Assembly: GCF_016919245.1 (NCBI RefSeq)
Contig: NZ_JAFEJA010000001.1
Location: 1 to 64,000 of the forward strand
Source: Streptomyces zhihengii
GTDB taxonomy: Bacteria > Actinomycetota > Actinomycetes > Streptomycetales > Streptomycetaceae
Reading direction: 5' to 3'
Length of the DNA stretch: 64,000 nt
In this document: positions 35,894 to 42,951 of the stretch, piece by piece
How positions within the stretch are numbered: position 1 is the first letter of the stretch
How the letters are laid out: the number at the start of each line of letters is the position of its first letter
Translations under genes and position numbers: made by a program
Notes under the pieces: generated by a model
The model's database searches: none
What the model saw: the letters and a program-made list of their open reading frames with translations, nothing else
What the model was told of the DNA's origin: nothing

Positions 35894-36114
35894 CGGGCGC
35901 CTCCCGTGGACCGGTTGACGGCCCCGTGGGGCCGGCCGGGGGTGATCCTGCCGAGAACCGGTGTGCGCGAGGCCGGCTGCCTCTCGGCGCGGGGCCGTGA
36001 GGCCCTTCGGAGGACGTCCGCCTTCGCTCGAACACCGGCCCGCCGCGGTTCGTCGTTCCGCGTGGTGCCGTTCGGTGGATGAAGTCGTGGGTCCTGTGTG
36101 ATGTCCGCGGTCAT
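35890..36114 (-). CDS. Small basic ORF coupled to the ABC exporter (74 aa)
   Basis: ATG 36114 follows AGGGGGAACG, a strong ribosome site, and the TGA overlaps the ABC exporter GTG as GTGA. The 74-residue product begins MTADITQDPRLHPPNG and ends VNRSTGGAR; it is rich in arginine, has no cysteine and no signal peptide, and has no recognised family. It could be an exported peptide precursor, a small regulator of the transporter, or only a leader ORF that couples translation. No modifying enzyme gene is adjacent. Confidence 0.5.
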   Translation of the reverse strand: MTADITQDPRLHPPNGTTRNDEPRRAGVRAKADVLRRASRPRAERQPASRTPVLGRITPGRPHGAVNRSTGGAR

Positions 36115-36389
36115 CGTTCCCCCTGGGACTGTCGCTCGGGCGAGGTCGTGATGTCCAACGACTCGGCCTCGATATCGAACACACGTCATTCGGTCGTGCT
36201 GGACAGCCTGTTGCCGCCAGGCCAAGTGCACTCCGCAGGCCCGCGAGCCGTGGCTTGCCTCACTCCGGCCCCGGCCCGACGATGGCCGAAACCACGAAGG
36301 CGCGCCGTTCCCATGACCGAGACGAGGCGGTCGGCTCGATCGGGGGCGGAACGGGCGCGGGATGCGGAACACTTCGCGGGGTGATCGTG

Positions 36390-37004
36390 ATGCAGCCCGT
36401 CCTGGAGATGTACGCGTCTGACGGCTTCGACCTCTGGCCTGTCGCCGAGGTCCGATCGTCCTTTCTCCCTCTCAGCGGCGAGCTCTCGCCCTCGGAGGTC
36501 GGGACGGCCGTGATGCGCATCGCCGGCTGCAACGACATCGACCCCGACGGCGACCGGCCGCCTCGTCCGGCCGCCGCACTCGACTCGTTCCTTCACGGAC
36601 TGCTGACGTTCGACGCCCTCTTCGCGGCCGGTGGCCTGCGGGTCACCGACACCTCCACAGGCGTCACCTTCCTGCCCGGTTGCTGCGATGGGCTGGAGGA
36701 CTGGCGCGACTGGCACCAGGTCGTCGACGGACGCGTCCTCGGATTCGGCCACGACCCCGTGTCGCCGACTGCGGAGCGCTTCGGCGACACGATCCGGCTC
36801 ACCGTCGACGCCGAGCAGAGCGACAGTCCGGTGATCGAGCTGGGGGTGCCCGAGCTCCGTCACCTGCTCGCGGGCGTCGAGCGCGACCTGGCCGACTTCG
36901 CAGCGCTGGCTGCCGATTGGGCCTCCAGGTACCTGCCTGGCCACAGCGCTGCCGTCACGGCCGCCGTCGCCCGCGTTCTCGATCTTCCCGCGCCGGGCTC
37001 GTAG
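36390..37004 (+). CDS. Conserved hypothetical protein (204 aa)
   Basis: ATG 36390 is chosen; a GTG at 36381 is an alternative. The product is a soluble acidic protein with the segments FLPLSGELSPSEVGTAVMRI, GGLRVTDTSTGVTFLPGCCD, GLEDWRDW and a helical C-terminus. Proteins of this pattern are common in Streptomyces as single genes of unknown function. It ends about 70 bp before the left end of a decayed IS. Confidence 0.65.
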   Translation: MQPVLEMYASDGFDLWPVAEVRSSFLPLSGELSPSEVGTAVMRIAGCNDIDPDGDRPPRPAAALDSFLHGLLTFDALFAAGGLRVTDTSTGVTFLPGCCDGLEDWRDWHQVVDGRVLGFGHDPVSPTAERFGDTIRLTVDAEQSDSPVIELGVPELRHLLAGVERDLADFAALAADWASRYLPGHSAAVTAAVARVLDLPAPGS

Positions 37005-37165
37005 CACCGGGACCGCCCAGTTGAGGCCGTCATCAGCCTTGTGCCCGGGCCAATCGGAGTCGGGCGGATGAGGGCCTGTTTGACATGTGGTCACTGTGCC
37101 TGCAGCAGCAGGGCGAGTCGAGTGGTGTCGTGACCCCGCTGGACGAACCTGCCACGAACTCACCG

Positions 37166-37190
37166 GGGGCCGGGCACTCCGCCCGGCCCC
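37166..37190 (-). terminator. 10-bp hairpin after the MarR-family gene
   Basis: GGGGCCGGGC (37166-37175) and GCCCGGCCCC (37181-37190) pair perfectly around a 5-nt loop, seven bases after the stop codon. Confidence 0.75.
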
Positions 37191-37197
37191 TGGTCCG

Positions 37198-37665
37198 TCA
37201 GATGACCGTTCCGCCCGCGTTGCGGATGAACTGCTGAAGCACCTTCAACGTGGTGACGTAGTCCGCGTCTTCGATGCCCTCGTGGAGGACACCACGGATC
37301 GCCGGGGCATTGCGCGCGAGGTCGACGCGCGCCTGTTCCCCCTCCTTGGTGAGCCACAGACGGTCCTCGGTGTCCCAGGTCAGCCAGCCGCGCTCCACGA
37401 GTACCCTGGCCTCCGCCGCCAGGTCGTCCTCGGGCCGGATGTAGGAGGTCATGGCGGCCTGTAGTTCGAGGAGGGTCATTCCTTTGCCGTCGGGCGAGAT
37501 GTCGTTCTCCGACAGGTTGCGGAGCAGCCAGAACTGGGGCTGGGTGTAGCCCCTTTCCGCCATCTGCGCCCGGGTGTGCGCAATGAGCGCCTCGTAGGCG
37601 AGACCGGTCCAGTACGCGGCGGGCTGCCCGGCGAGTTCGGCTTCGGAGATCTGCTGGGTCGTCAT
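37198..37665 (-). CDS. MarR-family transcriptional regulator (155 aa)
   Basis: ATG 37665 is preceded by GGAGGGG at good spacing; the longer open frame upstream is rejected because it reads through IS-derived sequence. The winged-helix region includes TQPQFWLLRNL, TLLELQAAMTSYIRPEDDLAAEA as recognition helices, and VERGWLTWDTEDRLWLTKEGEQ as the wing. This is characteristic of MarR-type regulators. It has no partner gene next to it and lies between the two inverted ends of a decayed IS5-type element. The ligand and targets are unknown. Confidence 0.8.
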   Translation of the reverse strand: MTTQQISEAELAGQPAAYWTGLAYEALIAHTRAQMAERGYTQPQFWLLRNLSENDISPDGKGMTLLELQAAMTSYIRPEDDLAAEARVLVERGWLTWDTEDRLWLTKEGEQARVDLARNAPAIRGVLHEGIEDADYVTTLKVLQQFIRNAGGTVI

Positions 37666-37848
37666 GAGGTGTCCCCTCCGGGCATTTCGATGCGGAGCCT
37701 GCACGCCGTGCAGGTCATGAGGGGACCGTAGGACCTCAAGCTCGGTTGAGGTCAAGATCGACTCCACGATCTGCCGGCTCACCAGCATGCGGCCGGAGCC
37801 CGGGAAGGTGGGGTGATCGTCTGGGACGGACGTATCCCGGATTGCCTC

Positions 37849-38138
37849 CTCGCCGACCGGGCGGATTCCTCCCGACAGATCCGCGAGTACCCGCGCCGCC
37901 GGCAGATCCCGCACACGATTCCGGAGAAGCGTGATCAGGCGGGGACCCCCGCGCCGCCGGGGCTCGGCGGGAGGACGCCCACCCGGCTTCGACCGCGAGA
38001 AACACAAGGCCAGACACAAGGTCGAGAAACCGGATCGGCCTACTGAAACAGGCCCGGGGCGTCGCGACGCGCTACGACAAGCTCGGCGTCTGCTACGGAG
38101 CAACCGTTCAACTCGTGCTGATACGGCAGTCCCTGTGA
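37849..38138 (+). pseudogene. IS5-family transposase, 3' half, frameshifted
   Basis: One frame reads LADRADSSRQIREYPRRRQI then PHTIPEKRDQ, a second frame GGRPPGFDREKHKARHKVE, and a third LKQARGVATRYDKLGVCYGA to a TGA at 38136. Together they follow the C-terminal DDE region of IS5-type transposases (AYSSRxIRxYLRRRGIxHTIPEKxDQ, RLKxxRxxATRYDK). At least two frameshifts separate the pieces and the N-terminal half is missing, so it is inactive. Confidence 0.8.
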
Positions 38139-38155
38139 CGTCATTTCAAACAGGC

Positions 38156-38503
38156 CTAGTCGCCCGAGAAGGCAATGCGCAGCTCTCTGTCCGAGCGGCA
38201 CCGCAGGCCCCAGGCCAGCAGCGTCGAGACGGCCCGGTGTTCGGCACCTCGCAGCCGAGCGAGATCCGAATCTTCAAGCTCCCGCATCATGCGGTCCACC
38301 GCCTCACCGCGCAGCAGGGTGTCCCCGTAGGGATCGACGCGAGCCAAGGTGGGCAGGCGGTGTCGGCCCAGCGTGTCCAGAGCCGCCCAGAGCTCGCCGT
38401 CGACGACCATCCGCTCAAGTGCCCCTACTGGGGGACGTGGTCCTGCCTTCCGTCCGGTCCGAGCGGTTGGGACCCCGCGCCGCAGCTCAATGACGAGCGT
38501 CAT
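38156..38503 (-). CDS. Hypothetical protein next to the IS end (115 aa)
   Basis: ATG 38503 follows GAGGGAG; a GTG three bases upstream is an alternative. The product is a mixed alpha/beta protein with MVVDGELWAALDTLGRHRLP and a helical C-terminus ending RIAFSGD. The TAG stop begins exactly at the right end of the decayed IS, so its original C-terminus may have been cut by the insertion. Family unknown. Confidence 0.5.
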   Translation of the reverse strand: MTLVIELRRGVPTARTGRKAGPRPPVGALERMVVDGELWAALDTLGRHRLPTLARVDPYGDTLLRGEAVDRMMRELEDSDLARLRGAEHRAVSTLLAWGLRCRSDRELRIAFSGD

Positions 38504-38642
38504 CACACTCCCTCGTTGCCCTTGACACCATCAACCTTACCGAGCGACAGCTCACCTTCATGATCCAAATGCGACTCCCCAGGCCACGCGGGCTTCCATC
38601 CAGTTCAGGGCGACTCCAGGGCGGGACGGTCTCGGAGCCCGG

Positions 38643-38686
38643 CTTCTGCCTTGGCGGGTATCTGCTTCTGCCTTGGCGGGTATCTG
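38643..38686. repeat. Perfect 22-bp tandem duplication
   Basis: Units 38643-38664 and 38665-38686 are identical (CTTCTGCCTTGGCGGGTATC plus TG). The tract lies in the 340-bp non-coding space before a small hypothetical gene. It shows no symmetry of its own. Confidence 0.85.
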
Positions 38687-38847
38687 CCCGACAAGCGCCC
38701 CAAGAGCCCCAGCGGCAGGCCCTGACCGTCCAGACCCGTCGCGCGCAGGAGCACCGACTGCTGCCACCGCCTGCGCACCCGCCTCGTTGTCCTGGTCGCG
38801 TGAGAGTCTGCCCCGAGAAACCACGACACAGATGGAGAGCCGGCCGA

Positions 38848-39168
38848 ATGGGTCTCGATGGCGAAGTGTGGCGACTGATGCGGCAGGATGAACTGCTCGG
38901 CGAGATCGTCCTCGACGAGGCCGACTTTCCATGGCTGCACGGTCACTTCATTCCAACGCCGACGTTCGGTGAGGTGAAGCCATGGTTCGACGAGTCGCTG
39001 GCTCTCATGGAGGCGGAGGAGTACGGGCAGTTCGACAGTGCCTACGACCGGATCGCGGACACCTTGTCGCTCGTGGCGCCCTCAGGAGCAGTCGCAGAGT
39101 TTCTTCTGCACATCAGCGACGATCGGGCTTGGTTCAGGTGGAGTGACGAACCATTCGAGGATGGCTGA
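38848..39168 (+). CDS. Conserved hypothetical protein (106 aa)
   Basis: ATG 38848 with GGAGAG upstream opens a small acidic protein beginning MGLDGEVWRLMRQDELLGEI. It has two short strands around VLDEADFPWLHGHF and a C-terminal FLLHISDDRAWFRWSD. It is soluble and of a type common in Streptomyces; I cannot name the family. Confidence 0.65.
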   Translation: MGLDGEVWRLMRQDELLGEIVLDEADFPWLHGHFIPTPTFGEVKPWFDESLALMEAEEYGQFDSAYDRIADTLSLVAPSGAVAEFLLHISDDRAWFRWSDEPFEDG

Positions 39169-39577
39169 GCCGCAGCCGGATCGAGCAACTCAACGCCCGA
39201 TGTGCGGCCACGGCCTTCGAACTGCCACGCAGGCGGGTGGTACTCGCCTGAGCCGGGCGGCTGAGCCCTGGCAGGTCGACGCTGACGACGCCACCGATCA
39301 CGTCCATCAGGGCTGCGGTCAGCAGGGCCGTGACGACGTGGTCGAGGGGCGGTTGCAGAGAGCGACGGCATTGACGGCGTTAGGTCGACTCCATCGGTGT
39401 GCTCGGCCGGTAGAGACGGGGATGGGCCGCCTTCCGTCAGCGCCCCCGGTCTCCGAGATGCCGAGGAGCGGGCAAGAAGGGCTGCGCCAGAATCCGAAAA
39501 GTGGCGGCAGCACGATGTTCGGGCGTCCGGCATGATCGGGGAGGAGGATTGGCATCCGCCGGGGAAGGAGCAGCGCG
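39169..39577. other. Non-coding stretch of about 410 bp
   Basis: Neither strand has a frame with a good start and typical codon use. A minus-strand segment near 39290-39350 reads DHVVTALLTAALMDVIGG in one frame, which looks protein-like but is too short to place. The ribosome site of the next gene (AAGGAG) is at its end. Confidence 0.45.
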
Positions 39578-39871
39578 ATGGCGATCAGAGGGCTGAGCCC
39601 GGAGAGAAGGGCCCGGCTTGAAGCGCTCGTCAACGAGTGCCGACCGCCGGCAGAGAGCGACGGAATGGACGCCGTGCAGGAGCTCCTGAGTGAGCGCCAG
39701 ATCGAAGTGCTTGACGCAGTAGTGATCACGCGTGAACTGCTGGTGGCGGGTCCGACCTCGCTCGCGGAGGCGAAGACCATCGTTCTGACAAGCCCGGGCA
39801 GAGGCCGTGAGCTGAGGGCGCACGAGCAGTTCATGGACGGATTGGAGCAGAACGGCGCCTTCGGCGAATGA
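39578..39871 (+). CDS. Small hypothetical protein (97 aa)
   Basis: AAGGAG lies eight bases before ATG 39578. The 97-residue product is helical (LSPERRARLEALVNEC, DAVQELLSERQIEVLDAVVI), soluble and without cysteine clusters or membrane segments. I do not recognise it. The good ribosome site and codon bias support expression. Confidence 0.5.
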   Translation: MAIRGLSPERRARLEALVNECRPPAESDGMDAVQELLSERQIEVLDAVVITRELLVAGPTSLAEAKTIVLTSPGRGRELRAHEQFMDGLEQNGAFGE

Positions 39872-40672
39872 CGACTGGCTGGTCAGCGCACCACCGCGTG
39901 CGCAGCAGGTTCCCACGCCGGGGGACTTTTTCCGAGGCGCCAGTCTCAGGGTGTGCTGAGCGGGCGCGCTGAGTAACTCCCCCTCTCCCACAGGAGTTGA
40001 GACCACGAGCAGCAACCTGGCAAACACCCACGCATGGCTTCGCCCAGCTGTCTGCGTTTCACCCGTTGCAGGTCGTCGCGATCTGCCCGTCCCGGACCGA
40101 GAAGCTACGGAGCCGGAGATGTGACGTTGGCAGCGGCCCGGCGGACCACGGGCCGCCGGGGCGCGGCTGCTCGGTCCTGGGACGATGCGCGGATGACCGC
40201 GTTCGACACCTACGGCACGGCCTCCCGCTCCGCTCCGTGCGGGAGTTGACCGCGCTGCTCACCGACCGGCTCGGCGTGGACTGCACGAAGCGCGAGAGCG
40301 ACTTCCGCGGCGATTACGTCGGCGCCACCCTGGCCGAGAAGGTGTGTCAGGCGCGCGAGGATGGCACGGGAGGTGTGCTCGACCTCGAGGTCGCAAGCGA
40401 TGGTGCCCGACCATCGCTGGTCGCCGCGATGGGGTCGTTCGAGTGCCGCCTGGATCTGGGGCAGGTGCGGCCGGGCCCATGCGGTCGAGGCAGGCGAGGA
40501 CGTCGCGTGACGTGAAGACGTTGTCCTTCCAGGCGGCCAGCAGCGCCGGGGGCGGACCGTCTCCAGGGCGGATGCGGCGTGGGTCCGAACGAGGCAAGCG
40601 CCTTGAGGGCAGGCTTTGCGGTGTGCGCTTCCTGCTGTCACCCTGCCGTTCGGCCCGGCCTCGGCGGGAGCG
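39872..40672. other. Degenerate stretch with gene relics
   Basis: About 800 bp with no intact gene. It contains the frameshifted fragment at 40193-40345. On the minus strand, between about 40400 and 40560, AWKDNVFTSRDVLACLDRM reads in one frame and then ARPHLPQIQAALERP in another, as in a second broken gene. The region seems to be decaying. Confidence 0.45.
40193..40345 (+). pseudogene. Frameshifted fragment of a hypothetical gene
   Basis: From ATG 40193 the frame reads MTAFDTYG and is then lost. In the next frame the sequence continues as HGLPLRSVRELTALLTDRLG, then a KRESDFRGDYVGA segment, so one base appears to have been deleted near 40215. The intact version is a familiar type of Streptomyces hypothetical protein of unknown function. 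No continuation is found after about 40345. Confidence 0.55.
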
Positions 40673-41176
40673 ATGATGGGCGGTGTGGTGACGAACCTTG
40701 AACTCTTCGCGGACCACTACCAGATCCACGTCCTGGACGACGACTCCGAAGGCGACCTCTCGGTTGTGTGGACCGACCGGGCGTTTCTGGACGGGCTCGG
40801 TGTCGCGGAAGACGGCCTGGCCATCTGCACCGACACCAACATGATCGTGGACGTCGGTGTCGAAGTGCTTGCGCAGGAGCCGGATGACGACAGCGACGAC
40901 TACGACCACGTCGTCGAAGCGAGCGTGAACCTGGTCTCAGGACGCATGGTCGTGCTGGGCTGCACCGACTACCTCCCTGACGCGGCGCGCATCGACGTGC
41001 CCGCGGGGTGGACCCGCGTGCGCGTCTCCCGGCGCAACCTCGCCGCCGCGGTCTTCCCCGACCGCGACTGCGAGGACGAGCCCGAGGCAGTCCTCGAGGA
41101 CATCCGGCTCCAGGCCTGGCCCGCCCCCTGCTCCCCGCCGCGCGCCTACAAACGCTGGATCCGCCCCGACACGTAG
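40673..41176 (+). CDS. Conserved hypothetical protein (167 aa)
   Basis: The start is uncertain among ATG 40673, ATG 40676 (both after GGGAG) and GTG 40688. The protein is beta-rich and acidic, with NLELFADHYQIHVLDDDSEG near the N-terminus, a core VEASVNLVSGRMVVLGCTDY, the strands WTRVRVSRRNL, and an RLQAWPAPCSPPRAYKRW ending. This pattern recurs as single genes in Streptomyces with no known role. Confidence 0.65.
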   Translation: MMGGVVTNLELFADHYQIHVLDDDSEGDLSVVWTDRAFLDGLGVAEDGLAICTDTNMIVDVGVEVLAQEPDDDSDDYDHVVEASVNLVSGRMVVLGCTDYLPDAARIDVPAGWTRVRVSRRNLAAAVFPDRDCEDEPEAVLEDIRLQAWPAPCSPPRAYKRWIRPDT

Positions 41177-41224
41177 CCGGCCCTCGCGCCTTCGCCGCGC
41201 CGAACGATGCCGGCCTTCGCGTTG

Positions 41225-41245
41225 CACATGCCGTAGCGGCATGTG
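41225..41245 (+). promoter_or_regulatory. 9-3-9 dyad, probable MerR operator
   Basis: CACATGCCG and CGGCATGTG are perfect inverted repeats around TAG, 37 bp upstream of the MerR-family ATG. A TTGCAC at 41222-41227 could be a -35 with a long 19-bp spacer to TGTCGT, the spacing expected for MerR-type control, with the dyad between the two boxes. Confidence 0.6.
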
Positions 41246-41281
41246 GTGTCGTCGAAGCCACCACCGCACGAAAGGCCCGCG

Positions 41282-42139
41282 ATGTACCCCTCCCCCACGC
41301 CTCCCCGCGACGTCAGGATCGGCGACGCCGCCGCCTTCGCCGGAACCACCCCTCGCGCCATTCGTCACTACCACCAGATCGGTCTGCTGCCGGAACCCGA
41401 GCGAGGCGGGGACGGACGACGCCGCTACGGCTACGACGACATGATCCGCCTGCTGTGGATCCGCAGGATGTCCGAGGCCGGCATCAGCCTGGACGACATG
41501 CGGGCCGCCTTCGACGAAGCGCGGGACGTCGAGGACGTCCTGGGCCGGCTGGAGGAGACGCTGGCCGCTCAGGAGGCAGCCATCAAGCGCCGGCGCGCCG
41601 CGGTCCAGCGCCTGCGGGCCGTGGGCAGCCCGCTGGGCCTGCTCTCCCCCATGGTCACGGACCGGCTCAGCCACCTGCCTCCCGGCACGCTGCGCCCCTC
41701 CGACCTGGACGCCCTGCTGGTCACCGAACGGATCTTCGGGCCGCTGGGAGCCGCGATCCAGGCCAGCGTGTTCATCACCCTGGCGACCCATCCCGATCTG
41801 CGTGCCGAGGCGGACCGCCTCGACGCGGCCGACGCCGCACTCGACGACACCGTCGACCCCCACGACCCGCAGGTCGAAGAGCTCGCCGCGCGGCACTGCG
41901 CCCACCACGAGGCGCTGCTCCGGGCCATCGAAGCGGACGGGCTGGAAGAGGCCGAGGAGAAGCTCTTCGACATCTGCGACGACGAGGCGGACGGCGACGA
42001 GGCGGACGGCGACGAGGACACCCGGATGAGCGCCTTCGAAGCGGTGACCAAGATGCCCTACGGCTTCTCCCCCGCCCGGACACGGTGCATGGAACTCACG
42101 GCACGCCTCCTGCACGGGGACTCCTCAGCGGACGCCTGA
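41282..42139 (+). CDS. MerR-family transcriptional regulator (285 aa)
   Basis: ATG 41282, preceded by GAAAGG, is preferred over the earlier start at 41243. The N-terminal winged helix reads RIGDAAAFAGTTPRAIRHYH then QIGLLPEPERGGDGRRRYGY, the standard MerR pattern, and a dimerisation coiled coil follows (RLEETLAAQEAAIKRRRAAV). The C-terminal effector domain is helical and contains an acidic tandem DDEADGDEADGDED. No metal-binding cysteines are positioned as in metal sensors. The adjacent perfect dyad suggests autoregulation; the target genes are not obvious. Confidence 0.85.
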   Translation: MYPSPTPPRDVRIGDAAAFAGTTPRAIRHYHQIGLLPEPERGGDGRRRYGYDDMIRLLWIRRMSEAGISLDDMRAAFDEARDVEDVLGRLEETLAAQEAAIKRRRAAVQRLRAVGSPLGLLSPMVTDRLSHLPPGTLRPSDLDALLVTERIFGPLGAAIQASVFITLATHPDLRAEADRLDAADAALDDTVDPHDPQVEELAARHCAHHEALLRAIEADGLEEAEEKLFDICDDEADGDEADGDEDTRMSAFEAVTKMPYGFSPARTRCMELTARLLHGDSSADA

Positions 42140-42283
42140 CCGCTGGTTGCGGCCGTACGTGAACGTCCCGGACCGCCCACCGGCTCGGTGGTCACGTCCC
42201 TGGACGGAATGCCGCTCCCCTCGGGGCGCCGGGTCTTCGGAGGCAAAGCTGGTTGAGATGGCACCCTGGGTGAGGAAAGCTCT

Positions 42284-42838
42284 GTGACCATGGAGTACTT
42301 CTGCTACCACCGAGACCGGCCCGGTTCCCTCCCCCTGCGCGAGGAGTTGCTGGAGAGGCACTGGTCCTACATGGACCGGTACGAGAAGGAACTGATCGCC
42401 CGCGGCCCGGCCTTCACCCATGACGGTGAGACGCTCACCGGAAGCGTGCACATCATCGATCTGCCCGACCCCGCCGCTGCCCGGGCGTTCGCCTTCGAGG
42501 AACCCAACTACCAGGCCGGAGCGTACCGGGACGTGCTGCTGCGCCGATGGCGCAACGTGCTGGGGCGCACCATGTGGGAATTTCCCGGTGACCGGAGCAG
42601 TGGCAGCCACTATCTGGTCCTCGGCCTCGGCGAAGGCCCGGCCGCAGACCTCGACCTGCCGCCCGGCAGGGACGAACTGATCGCGTACGGGCCGCTGCTG
42701 GCCGACGACGGGAACACATGGCTGGGTACGGCGGTGCTGCTCCGGGCCCCGAGCCCGGATGCGGCACGCGCCGTCCTGACTCCGGACCGGTACGCGGACA
42801 TCGAGGTCCACGCCTGGGAGTTCGGTGGACGCCGCTGA
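42284..42838 (+). CDS. Two-domain YCII-like protein (184 aa)
   Basis: GAGGAAAG lies five bases before GTG 42284. The N-terminal half (FCYHRDRPGSLPLREELLER, GPAFTHDGETLTGSVHIIDL, AFAFEEPNYQAGAY) is a YCII domain, and the C-terminal half repeats the second part (AYGPLLADDGNTWLGTAVLL). YCII proteins are small dehydratase- or peroxidase-like folds with mostly unknown substrates. It follows the MerR gene by 144 bp and could be its target, which is inference from position. Confidence 0.7.
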   Translation: MTMEYFCYHRDRPGSLPLREELLERHWSYMDRYEKELIARGPAFTHDGETLTGSVHIIDLPDPAAARAFAFEEPNYQAGAYRDVLLRRWRNVLGRTMWEFPGDRSSGSHYLVLGLGEGPAADLDLPPGRDELIAYGPLLADDGNTWLGTAVLLRAPSPDAARAVLTPDRYADIEVHAWEFGGRR

Positions 42839-42951
42839 ACCACGCAGTCACCGGCCCGATGCCACCCCCGGAACACATCAGCCCGGTTCAGGAGCGGTGA
42901 CGATGCGGACGGGGTACGCCGGACCGCCGTGAGCGGCAGGCACCACCCCTG

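Larger units (their letters stand above)
37073..38156. mobile_element. Decayed IS5-type element enclosing a MarR-family gene
   Basis: Inverted ends at 37073-37096 and 38133-38156 match at 20 of 24 positions (both start GGCCTGTTTGA). The right end lies immediately after the stop codon of an IS5-type transposase relic on the plus strand. The element is 1084 bp, a normal length for the family. The part that should encode the first half of the transposase is instead occupied by a minus-strand MarR-family gene. No clear target duplication flanks the ends. Confidence 0.65.

Noticed and set aside
35890..36184. Extended N-terminus of the ABC exporter (97 more residues)
   Set aside because: The extension reads as Arg/Pro-rich low-quality sequence; a well-placed GGAGG and GTGA overlap support GTG 35893, and a separate small ORF covers the upstream DNA.
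39319..39834. Minus-strand open frame of 171 codons near 39.5 kb
   Set aside because: It overlaps a plus-strand gene that has a strong ribosome site and good codon bias; the minus frame is Ser/Pro-rich and unrecognisable.
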